A DNA stretch of 64,000 bases, taken from the NCBI RefSeq assembly GCF_009739515.1, contig NZ_CP046535.1:3100001-3164000 (forward strand). The letters run 5' to 3'. This document shows positions 1 to 9,245 of the stretch, in pieces; the first letter of the stretch is position 1; each line of letters opens with the position of its first letter. Source of the stretch: Sphingomonas profundi (GTDB taxonomy: Bacteria; Pseudomonadota; Alphaproteobacteria; Sphingomonadales; Sphingomonadaceae). Under the pieces are notes generated by a model. The model was not told the DNA's origin. It ran no database searches and was given only the letters and a program-made list of their open reading frames with translations. A program made the position numbers and the translations under genes.

Positions 1-43
1 CGATCGCGAGCTGTTCGGCGACGTGATGGACAAGGTGCACTGA
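1..43 (+). CDS. C-terminal end of a gene entering from the left
   Basis: Only the last 13 codons are visible, reading DRELFGDVMDKVH then TGA at 41-43. This is too short to identify the family. Its position upstream of a valine-degradation operon in the same direction makes another acyl-CoA or semialdehyde catabolic gene possible, but that is only context. Confidence 0.4.
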   Translation, partial: DRELFGDVMDKVH

Positions 44-280
44 GCGGTTCGGTAACTTTCCGCGCGGGCGGAGGAATGGTCGCGCGGAGACGCGGAGACG
101 CAGGGGGATCGGGCGCGCCGCGGCCGATCCTTCTCTCCCTCCCGTGAATGACGGCTTGAGGGCGCGGGCGGTGGGCCGGACGATCGCCGTGTCGCCGCTC
201 CTTTGCGCGCATCGTCGCTCGCCGATGCTTGCGTTCCTCGCCCGTCGCCGCCAGAGCCGAACCGAGAGACAGGAGCCGGG
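44..280. other. Intergenic region upstream of the valine-degradation operon
   Basis: This GC-rich gap has no convincing gene. An in-frame ATG at 203 would extend the next gene, but the added residues (SLADACVPRPSPPEPN) do not look like an acyl-CoA dehydrogenase N-terminus. The AGGAG at 271-275 before the ATG at 281 marks the real start. No clear -35/-10 pair or terminator was seen. Confidence 0.4.
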
Positions 281-1420
281 ATGCAGTTCGACCTGACCGA
301 GGACCAGCGCGCCATCCAGGAGATGGCGCAGCGGTTCACCGCCGACGCCATCACCCCGCACGCGGCCGAGTGGGACGAGAGCCACCATTTCCCGCGCGAC
401 GTGGTGAAGGCGGCGGCGGAGCTCGGCTTCGGCGCGATCTACGTGTCGGAGGAGAGCGGCGGGATCGGCCTCGGCCGCATGGAATCGGCCCTCATCATGG
501 AGGCGATGGCCTATGGTTGCCCCTCCACCAGCGCGTTCATCTCGATCCACAACATGGCGGCGTGGATGATCGACGCCTATGGCGGCACGGACGTGAAGGC
601 GCGATATCTGCCGTCGCTGGTCGCCTGCGACACGCTCGCCAGCTACTGCCTGACGGAGCCGGGCGCCGGCTCCGATGCCGCCAGCCTCAAGACGAAGGCC
701 GTCCGCGACGGCGACGATTATGTCGTCACCGGCTCCAAGGCGTTCATATCGGGCGGCGGCGAGAACGACGTCTACGTCACGATGGTGCGCACCTCCGACG
801 ACGGCGCCAAGGGCATCACGTGCCTGGTGATCGAGAAGGACATGCCCGGCGTCAGCTTCGGCGCGCAGGAGAAGAAGCTCGGCTGGCACTCCCAGCCGAC
901 CTGCCAGGTGAATTTCGATGGCGTGCGCGTGCCCGCCGCCAACCGCGTCGGCGGTGAGGGCCAGGGCTTTCGCATCGCCATGTCCGGCCTGGACGGCGGG
1001 CGGCTGAACATCGGCGCGTGCAGCCTGGGCGGCGCGCAGCGCGCGCTGGACGAGGCGATCGGCTACACGAAGGATCGCCGGCAGTTCGGCCAGCCGATCG
1101 CGGACTTCCAGGCCACCCAGTTCACCCTGGCGGACATGGAGACGGAGCTGCAGGCCGCCCGCATGCTGCTCTACGCCGCCGCCGCCAAGGTGAGCGAGGG
1201 CGCGCCGGACAAGACCCGCTTCGCCGCGATGGCCAAGCGCCTGGCCACGGACACCGGCTGGTCGGTCGTCGATCGCGCGCTGCAGCTGCACGGCGGCTAC
1301 GGCTTCCTCCAGGACTATCCGATCGAGCGGTTCCTGCGCGACCTGCGCGTCCACCGCATCCTGGAAGGCACCAACGAGATCATGCGCGTCATCGTCGCGC
1401 GCGAGATGCTGCGGCAGTGA
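281..1420 (+). CDS. Acyl-CoA dehydrogenase, probably isobutyryl-CoA dehydrogenase
   Basis: FAD-dependent acyl-CoA dehydrogenase of 379 residues, the usual family length. It would oxidise a short branched acyl-CoA, handing electrons to ETF. The N-terminus MQFDLTEDQRAIQEMA, the signature CLTEPGAGSDAAS in the middle domain, and the C-terminal LQLHGGYGFLQDYPIER and LEGTNEIMR (catalytic Glu in EGTNE) are all present. The start at 281 has an AGGAG Shine-Dalgarno. It is followed after 13 bases by a 3-hydroxyisobutyryl-CoA hydrolase and then ECH and mmsB, so the valine pathway substrate isobutyryl-CoA is the best inference. The family assignment is solid; the substrate rests on context. Confidence 0.9.
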   Translation: MQFDLTEDQRAIQEMAQRFTADAITPHAAEWDESHHFPRDVVKAAAELGFGAIYVSEESGGIGLGRMESALIMEAMAYGCPSTSAFISIHNMAAWMIDAYGGTDVKARYLPSLVACDTLASYCLTEPGAGSDAASLKTKAVRDGDDYVVTGSKAFISGGGENDVYVTMVRTSDDGAKGITCLVIEKDMPGVSFGAQEKKLGWHSQPTCQVNFDGVRVPAANRVGGEGQGFRIAMSGLDGGRLNIGACSLGGAQRALDEAIGYTKDRRQFGQPIADFQATQFTLADMETELQAARMLLYAAAAKVSEGAPDKTRFAAMAKRLATDTGWSVVDRALQLHGGYGFLQDYPIERFLRDLRVHRILEGTNEIMRVIVAREMLRQ

Positions 1421-1433
1421 GGGGTACGGCGTC

Positions 1434-2492
1434 TTGAGCGATATCGAGGACGAGCTGCTCGTCACCACCGAGGGCGGCGTCGGGCGGCTGACGCTGAACC
1501 GGCCGAAGGCGATCCACGCGCTCACCCGCGGCATGTGCCTGGCGATGACCGATGCGCTGCAGGCGTGGCGGGCCGATCCGGCGGTACATCTCGTCATGAT
1601 CGATCATGGCGAAGGCCGCGGCTTCTGCGCCGGCGGCGACATCCGCGCGATCTGGGAGAGCGCCCGCGCCGACGGCGCCTACGCGCGCGGCTTCTTCCGC
1701 GACGAATATCAGACCAACCACCTGCTGTTCACCTATGCCAAGCCGATCGTCGCCTTCATGGACGGCATCACGATGGGCGGCGGCGTCGGCATCTCGCAGC
1801 CGGCGCGCTACCGCGTGGCGACGGAGCGGACGATGTTCGCCATGCCCGAGACCGGCATCGGCCTGTTCCCGGATGTGGGTGGCGGCTGGTATCTCTCCCG
1901 CCTGCCGGGCCGCATGGGCGAGTATCTGGCGCTGACCGGCGGCCGGCTCGACGGAGCGGACTGCCACCATCTGGGCCTGGCCACCCACTATATCCCGTCC
2001 GATGCGCTGGCAGACGTGAAGGCGAGGCTCATCGCCGCGCCGCAGGATGTCGCGGCCATCCTCGATGCCGCCGCCGTCGCGCCACCGCCGGCCAAGATCG
2101 CTGAGCAGCAGGCCGATATCGACCGGCTGTTCGCCGCCGACCGCTACGAGGACGTGCTCGCCGCGCTGGCGGCGGACGGTGGCGAGTGGGCGGCCAAGCA
2201 GCGCGCCATCCTCGCCACCAAGTCGCCGCAGGCGTGCAAGGTGTCGCTCCGCCTGGTCGTGCAGGGCCGCGACCATGTCGACTTCGCCGACGAGATGCGG
2301 GTGGAATATCGCGTCGGATCGCACGTGGTGCAGCGCAACGACTTCATCGAGGGCGTGCGCGCGCTGATCGTCGACAAGGACAATGCGCCGCGCTGGGATC
2401 CGGCGACGCCGGAGACGGTGAGCGACCACGTGATCGACACCATCTTCGGCCCCGTGGCCGAGGATGAGGAATGGCAGCCCCTTTCCGCCTGA
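1434..2492 (+). CDS. 3-hydroxyisobutyryl-CoA hydrolase (crotonase superfamily)
   Basis: Hydrolyses 3-hydroxyisobutyryl-CoA to free 3-hydroxyisobutyrate, which lets the valine pathway continue to MmsB. The 352-residue length matches the HIBCH group and is longer than plain enoyl-CoA hydratases. Visible hallmarks are GRGFCAGGDIRAIWE (oxyanion region), MGGGVGISQPARYRVA, and MPETGIGLFPDVGGGWYL, which carries the Glu and Asp that are catalytic in characterised HIBCH enzymes. The reading starts at a TTG (SDIEDELLVTTEGG). It sits 13 bases after the acyl-CoA dehydrogenase and 24 bases before the next crotonase, consistent with one operon. Confidence 0.9.
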   Translation: MSDIEDELLVTTEGGVGRLTLNRPKAIHALTRGMCLAMTDALQAWRADPAVHLVMIDHGEGRGFCAGGDIRAIWESARADGAYARGFFRDEYQTNHLLFTYAKPIVAFMDGITMGGGVGISQPARYRVATERTMFAMPETGIGLFPDVGGGWYLSRLPGRMGEYLALTGGRLDGADCHHLGLATHYIPSDALADVKARLIAAPQDVAAILDAAAVAPPPAKIAEQQADIDRLFAADRYEDVLAALAADGGEWAAKQRAILATKSPQACKVSLRLVVQGRDHVDFADEMRVEYRVGSHVVQRNDFIEGVRALIVDKDNAPRWDPATPETVSDHVIDTIFGPVAEDEEWQPLSA

Positions 2493-2516
2493 TACCCGCC
2501 GCTACGAGGACAGACG

Positions 2517-3293
2517 ATGGCCGATTACGAGAATTTGCTGGTCGAGACGCACGACGCCGTCACGCTCGTCCGCCTGAACCGTCCGCAGGCGCTGAACGCG
2601 CTCGATACGGCGACCTTGCGGGATCTGATCGCCGCCTTCGCCGCTTACGATGCCGATGCCGGCCAGCGCTGCCTTGTTCTCACCGGCAGCGAGAAGGCGT
2701 TCGCGGCCGGCGCCGACATCAAGGAGATGGCCGATCAGGGCTTCGCCGCGATGTACGACAGCAACTTCTTCGGCGGCTACGAGCAGGTGACGGCCACGCG
2801 CAAGCCGTGGATCGCCGCCGTTTCCGGCTACGCGCTGGGCGGCGGCTGCGAGCTGGCGATGATGGCGGACTTCATCATCGCCGCCGACAGCGCGAAGTTC
2901 GGCCAGCCCGAGATCAAGCTGGGCGTGACCCCCGGCATGGGCGGATCGCAGCGCCTGGCGCGGCTGATCGGCCGCGCCAAGGCGATGGAGATGTGCCTGA
3001 CCGGCCGGATGATGGACGCCGCCGAGGCCGAGCGTTCCGGGCTGGCCGCCCGCGTGGTGCCGGCCGCCGATCTGGTGGCGGAGGCGCTGAAGACGGCGGC
3101 GACGATCGCCGGCATGGGTCCGCTCGCGGCGATGGCGACCAAGGAGATGGTTCACGCCGCCGACGAGATGGGGCTGGCGCAGGGCATACGCTTCGAACGG
3201 CGCCTGTTCCACGGTCTGTTCGGCAGCGAGGACCAGAAGGAAGGCATGGCCGCCTTCGTCGCCAAGCGCCCGGCGAACTGGACGGGGCGGTAA
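2517..3293 (+). CDS. Enoyl-CoA hydratase
   Basis: A 258-residue crotonase-family hydratase. It would hydrate methacrylyl-CoA to 3-hydroxyisobutyryl-CoA in the valine pathway, the step between the two preceding genes. The oxyanion-hole segment AFAAGADIKEM is present, as are both catalytic glutamates in GCELAMMADF and FGQPEIKLGVTPGMGG. The N-terminus (VTLVRLNRPQALNAL) is standard, and the length is that of a bona fide hydratase. Broad short-chain activity cannot be excluded. Confidence 0.9.
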   Translation: MADYENLLVETHDAVTLVRLNRPQALNALDTATLRDLIAAFAAYDADAGQRCLVLTGSEKAFAAGADIKEMADQGFAAMYDSNFFGGYEQVTATRKPWIAAVSGYALGGGCELAMMADFIIAADSAKFGQPEIKLGVTPGMGGSQRLARLIGRAKAMEMCLTGRMMDAAEAERSGLAARVVPAADLVAEALKTAATIAGMGPLAAMATKEMVHAADEMGLAQGIRFERRLFHGLFGSEDQKEGMAAFVAKRPANWTGR

Positions 3294-3307
3294 AGGCAAG
3301 CGCGCCT

Positions 3308-3407
3308 CCGCTCATCCGAAGAAGGGCTGAGCGAAGGCGAAACCCGTCTCGAAGGATCGTTCGAGACGCCATTTCTATTTCGCGCAATGGCTCCTCAGGA
3401 TGAGCGG
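3308..3407. repeat. Family A intergenic palindromic repeat, copy 1
   Basis: A 100-base element between ECH and mmsB. Its right end CTCCTCAGGATGAGCGG is identical to the right end of the copy at 47059-47168. Its left arm (CCGCTCATCCGAAGAAG) has decayed from the perfect inverted repeat seen there. The inner palindrome CGTCTCGAA...TTCGAGACG is intact. It lies inside an otherwise tight operon, so it may form an mRNA hairpin between cistrons. Confidence 0.75.
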
Positions 3408-3431
3408 GCAGGCGGGACAAGGACAAGCAAC

Positions 3432-4325
3432 ATGGCACGCATCGGTTTCATCGGGCTCGGCAACATGGGCGGCGGCATGGCCGCGAACCTGGCCAAGGCG
3501 GGGCATCAGGTGCGCGCCTTCGATCTCGCCGAACCCGCGCTCGCCCGCGCCGAGGAGGCGGGCTGCACCCGCGCCGCCACGGCGGCGGCGGCGGCGACCG
3601 ACGCCGAGTTCGTGGTGACGATGCTGCCGGCCGGGCGCCACGTGCTCTCCGTCTATCAGGATCAGGTGTTCGGCGCGGTGCCGGCCGATGCGCTGCTGCT
3701 CGATTGCTCGACGATCGACGTCGCCTCCGCCAAGGCGGTGGGCGCGGCCGCCACCGCCAAGGGGCTGGCCATGGTCGACGCCCCCGTCTCCGGCGGCATC
3801 GCGGCGGCGAACGGCGGCACTCTCACCTTCATGGTCGGCGGCGAGGACGAGAATTTCGCGCGCGCCGAGCCGATCCTGAACGCGATGGGAAAGGCGGTGA
3901 TCCACGCCGGCAAGCTCGGCTCCGGCCAGGCGGCCAAGATCTGCAATAACATGATCCTGGGCGCCACGATGGTCGCCACCTGCGAGGCGTTCGCCCTGGC
4001 CGAGAAGCTGGGCGTGGACGCGCAGACCTTCTTCGACATCTCCTCCAAGGCGAGCGGCCAGAGCTGGTCGATGACGAGCTACTGCCCGGTGCCGGGCGTC
4101 GGCCCGAAGACGCCGGCCGACAACGGCTATCAGGGCGGCTTCGCCGCGGCGCTGATGCTGAAGGATCTGAAGCTGGCGGTGGAGGCGGCGAACGTGGCCG
4201 GCGCCAGCGTGCCGATGGGGGCGGCGGCGGGCGCGCTCTACCAGGCCTTCGTCAACGGCGACGACCGGAACCTCGATTTCTCCGCGATCATCAAGATGCT
4301 GGACGGCACGCTGCACCGGGGGTGA
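3432..4325 (+). CDS. mmsB: 3-hydroxyisobutyrate dehydrogenase
   Basis: NAD-dependent beta-hydroxyacid dehydrogenase of 297 residues, converting 3-hydroxyisobutyrate to methylmalonate semialdehyde. It begins MARIGFIGLGNMGGGMAANL, which contains the GxGxxG Rossmann motif. The substrate-binding DAPVSGGIAAANGGTLTFM and the catalytic-lysine segment GQAAKICNNMILG follow. The start at 3432 is chosen over 3387 because the Rossmann strand begins immediately after it; the earlier frame runs through the repeat. It closes the valine operon; mmsA itself is not visible in the window. Confidence 0.93.
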   Translation: MARIGFIGLGNMGGGMAANLAKAGHQVRAFDLAEPALARAEEAGCTRAATAAAAATDAEFVVTMLPAGRHVLSVYQDQVFGAVPADALLLDCSTIDVASAKAVGAAATAKGLAMVDAPVSGGIAAANGGTLTFMVGGEDENFARAEPILNAMGKAVIHAGKLGSGQAAKICNNMILGATMVATCEAFALAEKLGVDAQTFFDISSKASGQSWSMTSYCPVPGVGPKTPADNGYQGGFAAALMLKDLKLAVEAANVAGASVPMGAAAGALYQAFVNGDDRNLDFSAIIKMLDGTLHRG

Positions 4326-4533
4326 TCCCTCCCTCTTGGGTCGGGCGCAGTCTCGACACGAGATGCATGCGGCCGCCGGCGACCTCGGCTTCGCTCGATC
4401 GAGCCCCTCGACTTCGCTCGGGGGAAGGGATGCGGGCGCCGCACCTACTTCTTCTTCCGGTCGGATCGAGCCTGCTTCTCACGGGGATCAGGATCAGCTG
4501 TCATTGGCAGCGCCGTCCGCTATCTTGAAACGC
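4326..4533. other. Gene-free spacer after mmsB
   Basis: About 200 bases with no credible coding sequence. Around 4404-4424 there is a CCCCTCGACTTCGCTCGGGG segment, a GC-rich hairpin-like motif reminiscent of short repeats scattered in sphingomonad intergenic DNA. I see only one copy in this window, so calling it a repeat is an inference. Confidence 0.3.
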
Positions 4534-4726
4534 GTGATATTCTGGCTCGCCGTCACGATCGTCCTGCTGATCTGGAACGCGCTCTACTGCGTGACCAAGA
4601 TCGTCGCTGGCTTTGGTGGTACTCAAGCCGGCGAACGGCGTGTGGGGTCTGTTCGCGCTCGCAGGAGCGTTATCGACCATCGTCATCCTGCTGCTCGGAC
4701 TTGGGGTCGCTGCCTCCGGCGTATAG
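4534..4726 (+). pseudogene. Frameshifted small two-helix membrane protein (remnant)
   Basis: From a GTG at 4534 the frame encodes a hydrophobic helix (IFWLAVTIVLLIWNALY) and then loses membrane character. Shifting by one base near 4603-4608 restores a second hydrophobic stretch (VWGLFALAGALSTIVILLLG) ending in TAG at 4724-4726. The two halves together look like one small protein of about 65 residues with two membrane segments, broken by a single-base indel. It converges on cobT. No function is known. A sequencing error or a coincidence in GC-rich DNA are the alternatives. Confidence 0.35.
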
Positions 4727-4730
4727 CGGC

Positions 4731-6572
4731 CTACCGCCCCTCGCCTTCGAACAGCCCCGCCAGTTGCTCCACCATCGTGCCGCCCAGCTGTTCGGCGTCC
4801 ATGATCGTCACCGCGCGGGCATAATAGCGGGTCACGTCGTGGCCGATGCCGATGGCGATCAGCTCGACCGGACTCTTGCCCTCGATCCAGCCGATCACCT
4901 GGCGCAGGTGCTTTTCCAGATAGCTGCCGCTGTTCACCGACAGCGTCGAATCGTCCACGGGCGCGCCGTCCGAGATCACCATCAGGATCTTTCGCTCCTC
5001 CGAGCGGCCGATCATGCGGTTGTGCGCCCACATCAGCGCCTCGCCGTCGATATTCTCCTTCAGCAGCCCCTCGCGCATCATCAGGCCCAGGTTGCGGCGG
5101 GCGCGGCGCCACGGCTCGTCGGCGCGCTTGTAGACGATGTGGCGCAGGTCGTTCAGGCGGCCCGGTGCCGGCAGGCGGCCGGCGGCCAGCCAGTTCTCGC
5201 GCGACTGGCCGCCCTTCCACGCGCGCGTGGTGAAGCCGAGGATCTCGGTCTTCACGCCGCACCGCTCCAGCGTGCGCGCCATGATGTCGGCGCTGATCGC
5301 GGCGATGGAGATCGGCCGGCCCCGCATCGATCCCGAATTGTCGATCAGCAGGGTCACGCAGGTGTCGCGAAAGTCCGTCTCGCGCTCGATCTTGTAGCTT
5401 AGCGAGTGGCCGGGGCTGACGACGACGCGGGCCAGCCGCGCGGCATCGAGCATGCCCTCCTCCTGATCGAAATCCCAGCTGCGATTCTGCTGCGCCATCA
5501 GCCGCCGCTGCAACCGGTTGGCCAGCTTCGTCACGGCGCCCTGCAGGTGGATCAGCTGCTGGTCGAGATAGGCGCGCAGGCGGGTCAGCTCCTCCTCGTC
5601 GCACAGCTCGGTCGCCTCGATCACCTCGTCATAGGCGCTGGTGAACGCCGTGTAGTCGAACGACGGGCCGAGATCGGCGAACGGGCGGTTCGGGCGCACG
5701 GGCATCATGCCCTCCTCGCCGTCGTCGCCCATGTCGGCGTCGCTCTCGGTGGTGCGATCCTCGTCCATCTGGCGGGTCTCGCCGTCGTCGCCGGTCTCGT
5801 CGTCGTCGGCCGCCTCCGCCCGCGCCTCCGACTCGGTTGCGGCGCCGCCGCTCTCGTCCTCGCCCTCCTCGCCTTCGTCGGACTGGTCCTGCTCCTCGCC
5901 CTCGCCTTCCTCGCCGGCGTCCTGCTCGTCGTCGGGCGACATTTCGCCCTCGACGAGCTGGAGGTCTTCCAGCAGCCGGGTGGTGAGCCTGGCGAACGCG
6001 CGCTGATCGTCTAGCACCAGCGGCAGGGCGTCGAGATCGGCGGCGGCCTTCTCCTCGATCCAGTCGCGCACCAACGCCAGCGCGGTCGCGGCGGAGGCGG
6101 GCGGCGCGTCGCCGGTCAGCCGCTCACGCACGATCAGGCCGAGCGCGGTCGAAAGCGGCACCTCGTCGCGCGAGCGGGCGCGGGTGAGCGGATCGGACTT
6201 CATCCGCAGATCAAGCGCGTGCGACAGGTTGGCGCGGACGCCCGCCATCGCCCGCGCGCCGATCGCCTCCACCCGCGCCTGCTCGACCGCGTCGAACACC
6301 GCGCGTGCCACCGCATCGGCCGGGGCGCCGCGATTGTGCAGGCCGGTGTCGTGATGGCGCAGCTTCAGCGCATAGCCGTCGGCGAAGCCGCGCGCCTCGG
6401 CCACCTGATCGGCGGGGAGACTGCGCGTGGGCATCGGCACGCGGATCGCCTTGCCCAGCAGCGACGGCGCCTCGGCGGTGTAGCTGAGCTCCACCTCCGG
6501 CTCCCGCGCCATCGCCCGGGCGGCGCCGCCGAGCACGGCCTTCAATGCATCGAGGGGGGTCTGCTCAGTCAT
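4731..6572 (-). CDS. cobT: Aerobic cobaltochelatase subunit CobT
   Basis: CobT forms, with CobS and CobN, the ATP-dependent complex that inserts cobalt into hydrogenobyrinate a,c-diamide in aerobic cobalamin synthesis. The 613-residue protein has the typical layout: an N-terminal region, a very acidic linker around residues 215-290 (runs such as [20 protein letters not shown]), and a C-terminal von Willebrand A domain with the MIDAS motif DNSGSM starting near residue 411. The acidic linker next to a MIDAS domain is characteristic of magnesium/cobalt chelatase D/T subunits. Its ATG overlaps the stop of the vapC-like gene as TAATG, implying translational coupling. CobN is not in the window. Confidence 0.95.
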   Translation of the reverse strand: MTEQTPLDALKAVLGGAARAMAREPEVELSYTAEAPSLLGKAIRVPMPTRSLPADQVAEARGFADGYALKLRHHDTGLHNRGAPADAVARAVFDAVEQARVEAIGARAMAGVRANLSHALDLRMKSDPLTRARSRDEVPLSTALGLIVRERLTGDAPPASAATALALVRDWIEEKAAADLDALPLVLDDQRAFARLTTRLLEDLQLVEGEMSPDDEQDAGEEGEGEEQDQSDEGEEGEDESGGAATESEARAEAADDDETGDDGETRQMDEDRTTESDADMGDDGEEGMMPVRPNRPFADLGPSFDYTAFTSAYDEVIEATELCDEEELTRLRAYLDQQLIHLQGAVTKLANRLQRRLMAQQNRSWDFDQEEGMLDAARLARVVVSPGHSLSYKIERETDFRDTCVTLLIDNSGSMRGRPISIAAISADIMARTLERCGVKTEILGFTTRAWKGGQSRENWLAAGRLPAPGRLNDLRHIVYKRADEPWRRARRNLGLMMREGLLKENIDGEALMWAHNRMIGRSEERKILMVISDGAPVDDSTLSVNSGSYLEKHLRQVIGWIEGKSPVELIAIGIGHDVTRYYARAVTIMDAEQLGGTMVEQLAGLFEGEGR

Positions 6573-6958
6573 TACCAGATCACCTCGCAGCCAAACCGCG
6601 CGATGGCCGTGTCGCGGGTGATTATCGTCAGTCCCTCGGTAAGGGCCTGCGCCGCCAGCAGACGGTCGAACGGATCACGATGTTCCCCCGCCATCAGACC
6701 GGCTCTGCGCGCGTGGTCGTAGCGAATGTCCAGAGTGCGGAAACCATCGGCGGCAAGCCCTTCTCCAAACGCGGCCAGCGGCTCGCTCATCCCCGCCAGC
6801 TTGCCGGAGCGAACCTTGATGGCGATCTCGACAGCGGTCACAGGGCTGACGAATATCCGGTTCGCGCGATCGACCATCAGGTCGCGGGCCGCGATCGACA
6901 AGGCGGGATCGCCGAGCCACCACCATATCAGCGCATGCGTATCCAGCAGGTAGGACAT
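6572..6958 (-). CDS. vapC: VapC-family PIN-domain toxin
   Basis: A 128-residue PIN-domain ribonuclease, expected to cleave RNA and be neutralised by the upstream antitoxin. The N-terminus [15 protein letters not shown] carries the first acidic residue. [27 protein letters not shown] and [10 protein letters not shown] hold the remaining conserved PIN positions. The DTHALIWW form belongs to the PIN group that pairs with Phd-type antitoxins. It is 9 bases downstream of the antitoxin and overlaps the cobT start codon, so toxin and chelatase subunit appear to be translated from the same message. Confidence 0.9.
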   Translation of the reverse strand: MSYLLDTHALIWWWLGDPALSIAARDLMVDRANRIFVSPVTAVEIAIKVRSGKLAGMSEPLAAFGEGLAADGFRTLDIRYDHARRAGLMAGEHRDPFDRLLAAQALTEGLTIITRDTAIARFGCEVIW

Positions 6959-6967
6959 GGTCCCGAT

Positions 6968-7231
6968 CTACAGGATATGCGAATATTTGCCGTCCCAAGC
7001 ATCCAGATCATCGTCCGACATCGGTTCGAACAGGACGGCATTGTCGATCGTTCCGAGCAGATGCCGGAACCGACCGGGCTTGCGAGGCTCCTGCGTCGCC
7101 GCCTCCAAAGGCACCAGCCGGGCATATGGCTTGCCGGCCTTGGCCACGATGATCTCCTCCCCGCCATGCGCGCGTTCGAGCAGCTTCGACAGGTTGGTCT
7201 TGGCCTCGTGGACGTTGACGGTGGCTGACAT
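6968..7231 (-). CDS. vapB: Phd/YefM-type antitoxin
   Basis: An 87-residue antitoxin. Residues 1-55 (TVNVHEAKTNLSKLLERAHG, then EEIIVAKAGKPYARLVPL) are the Phd/YefM DNA-binding and dimerisation fold. The acidic, tryptophan-containing tail (MSDDDLDAWDG) is the likely toxin-wrapping segment. Such antitoxins normally repress their own promoter. Only 48 bases separate it from the cobS stop, so any private promoter must lie in that gap or inside cobS. See the separate finding on its odd position between cobS and cobT. Confidence 0.88.
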   Translation of the reverse strand: MSATVNVHEAKTNLSKLLERAHGGEEIIVAKAGKPYARLVPLEAATQEPRKPGRFRHLLGTIDNAVLFEPMSDDDLDAWDGKYSHIL

Positions 7232-7279
7232 AAGGGGTTCCTGCTAGGTTAGCTCACTTAGTCCGCTTGCCGGCCGACC

Positions 7280-8287
7280 TCAACCCTTCTTACCCGCCAC
7301 GCTCTCCGGCAGGTCCTTGCCGAACACGCGCTGATAATATTCGGCCACCAGCGCGCGCTCCGCCTCGTCGCACTTGTTGAGGAAGCTGAGGCGGAAGGCG
7401 AAGCCGACATCGTTGAAGATCAGCGCATTCTGCGCCCACGAGATCACCGTGCGCGGGCTCATCACGGTGGAGATATCGCCGGCGATGAAGCCCTGGCGGG
7501 TCAGGTCCGCCACCTTCACCATGTTGTCGACCACCTTCTTGCCGTCCGGCTTGTCATACTCGCCGGACTTGGCGAGCACGATCTGTGCCTCCACCGCCGC
7601 CGGCAGGTAGTTGAGCGTGACGACGATGTTCCAGCGATCCATCTGGCCCTGATTGATCTGCTGGGTGCCGTGATAGAGGCCGGTCGTGTCGCCCAGCCCC
7701 ACCGTGTTCGACGTGGCGAACAGACGGAACCAGGGCGAGGGGCGGATCACCCGGTTCTGGTCCAGCAGGGTCAGCTTGCCCTCCGTCTCCAGCACGCGCT
7801 GGATCACGAACATCACGTCCGGCCGGCCGGCGTCATATTCGTCGAACACCAGGGCGGTCGGCGTCTGCAGCGCCCAGGGCAGCAGCCCCTCGCGAAACTC
7901 CGTTACCTGCTGGCCGTCGCGCAGCACGATCGCGTCGCGGCCGACCAGATCGATGCGGCTGATATGGGCATCCAGGTTGATGCGGATGCACGGCCAGTTG
8001 AGCCGCGCCGCCACCTGCTCGACATGGGTGGACTTGCCGGTGCCGTGATAGCCCTGCACCATCACCCGGCGGTTGTGGGCGAAGCCGGCGGCGATCGCCA
8101 GGGTGGTGTCCGGATCGAACACATAGGCGGGATCGAGATCGGGCACCCGCTCGTCCGCCTCGGAGAAGGCCGGCACCTCCATGTCGCTGTCGATGCCGAA
8201 CACCTCGCGCACCTTCACCATCCGGTCTGGGGCGGCGAGCACCGTCTCGGCGCGGCTGTCTGGCTGGACGTTCGAGAGGTCGGTCAT
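7280..8287 (-). CDS. cobS: Aerobic cobaltochelatase subunit CobS
   Basis: AAA+ ATPase of 335 residues that powers cobalt insertion with CobT and CobN. Walker A is GYHGTGKST (about residues 79-87), Walker B is [10 protein letters not shown] (about 145-154), and the sensor-1 region is [13 protein letters not shown]. The N-terminus includes [16 protein letters not shown], typical of the CobS group. Length and motifs are complete. It lies 13 bases downstream of a J-domain gene and upstream of vapBC and cobT on the same strand. Confidence 0.95.
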   Translation of the reverse strand: MTDLSNVQPDSRAETVLAAPDRMVKVREVFGIDSDMEVPAFSEADERVPDLDPAYVFDPDTTLAIAAGFAHNRRVMVQGYHGTGKSTHVEQVAARLNWPCIRINLDAHISRIDLVGRDAIVLRDGQQVTEFREGLLPWALQTPTALVFDEYDAGRPDVMFVIQRVLETEGKLTLLDQNRVIRPSPWFRLFATSNTVGLGDTTGLYHGTQQINQGQMDRWNIVVTLNYLPAAVEAQIVLAKSGEYDKPDGKKVVDNMVKVADLTRQGFIAGDISTVMSPRTVISWAQNALIFNDVGFAFRLSFLNKCDEAERALVAEYYQRVFGKDLPESVAGKKG

Positions 8288-8300
8288 GTCGGTCTTTCGA

Positions 8301-8900
8301 TCAGGCGAAGGCTGGCGAGGATTTGAGAGCGGTATAGGCCGCGATCACGTCCCGCAATGCCTTCTCGTGGGCGCGATCGCCGCCGTTGCGATCGGGGTGG
8401 TAGCGGCGCAGCAGATCGGCATAACGCTGGCGCAAGGCCCTGCGATCCGCGTCCGGCGCAAGGCCGAGCACCTTCAGCGCGCGGCGCTCCGCCTCGCCGA
8501 ACAGGTGGCCGTTGGCCGCCGCCGGCCGTTCGCGGGCGAACTTGGCGCCGATCGCGTCCAGCGGGTCGACGAAATCGGCCCAGCGCGGCGTGGCGCCGGC
8601 ATTGGCGGCGAAGGCGCGCGTCTCCCGCTCCCAGCCCGCGAAGGGGCGCTGCTCGCGCTCGATCTCCTCCATGCTCATGCCTTCGAAGAAATTGTAGCCG
8701 CCGTTGAACTCGCGGACGTGATCCAGGCAGAACCAGCGCCACGCGCCCGGCCCGTCGCCGGGGCGGCGCCCCTCGCGCGGGGGCGCGCGGAACTCGCCCG
8801 CCTCGCCGCATGCGTCCCACTCGCATCGCCGGTCGCCGCCACCCACCCGGCCGTGGAAGCGGGGCGATCGCCGTGCCTGACCCTGTCCTTCGTCCGCCAA
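8301..8900 (-). CDS. J-domain protein upstream of cobS
   Basis: A 199-residue protein whose C-terminal 65 residues form a J domain ([20 protein letters not shown], with the HPD motif in [11 protein letters not shown]). It should stimulate a DnaK-type chaperone. The N-terminal half has Cys/His pairs ([10 protein letters not shown] and [10 protein letters not shown]) that could bind a metal. It lacks the G/F region and the zinc fingers of true DnaJ. A J-protein next to cobS is a recurring alphaproteobacterial arrangement, so a role in chelatase assembly is plausible but inferred. It is divergent from bolA across 37 bases. Confidence 0.85.
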   Translation of the reverse strand: MADEGQGQARRSPRFHGRVGGGDRRCEWDACGEAGEFRAPPREGRRPGDGPGAWRWFCLDHVREFNGGYNFFEGMSMEEIEREQRPFAGWERETRAFAANAGATPRWADFVDPLDAIGAKFARERPAAANGHLFGEAERRALKVLGLAPDADRRALRQRYADLLRRYHPDRNGGDRAHEKALRDVIAAYTALKSSPAFA

Positions 8901-8937
8901 GACTGCCTCTTCGCTGCAAACCCGCTATATAGGCGGC

Positions 8938-9243
8938 ATGAACGCACATCCTACCGGGCCAGTGGCCCAGGCGATCGAACAGCGGCTGCGCGCCGCCTTG
9001 TCCCCCACCCGCCTCGTCGTGACCGACGACAGCGAATCGCATCGCGGCCATGCCGGGCACGACGGCAGCGGCGAGAGCCACTTCACGGTGGAGATCGTGG
9101 CGCCCGCGTTCGAGGGGCAGGGCCGCGTCGCCCGGCAGCGGGCCGTGAACGCGGCGTTGGCCGATCTGCTGGCGGAGCGCGTTCATGCGCTGGCGATCAA
9201 GGCCAGGGCGCCTTCGGAGGCGCAGGGATCGGCGGAGGTGTGA
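8938..9243 (+). CDS. BolA family protein
   Basis: A 101-residue BolA/IbaG-type protein. It has the family fold signature SHFTVEIVAPAFEGQGRVAR followed by QRAVNAALADLL and ends with a helix containing VHALAIKARAPSE. Such proteins partner with monothiol glutaredoxins in iron-sulfur handling or act as transcription factors. It is transcribed away from the J-protein/cobS operon, and only two bases separate its stop from the GST start. Confidence 0.9.
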   Translation: MNAHPTGPVAQAIEQRLRAALSPTRLVVTDDSESHRGHAGHDGSGESHFTVEIVAPAFEGQGRVARQRAVNAALADLLAERVHALAIKARAPSEAQGSAEV

Positions 9244-9245
9244 GC

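Noticed and set aside
4501-5604. Long reverse ORF (367 aa) over the 3' part of cobT
   Set aside because: It is a shifted-frame shadow of cobT; composition is Arg/Ala/Gly-rich and without domain structure.
5406-6014. Forward ORF opposite cobT, with hydrophobic Val/Leu/Ala runs
   Set aside because: It is the antisense of the acidic Glu/Asp linker of cobT, which produces hydrophobic codons by chance; it is not a membrane protein.
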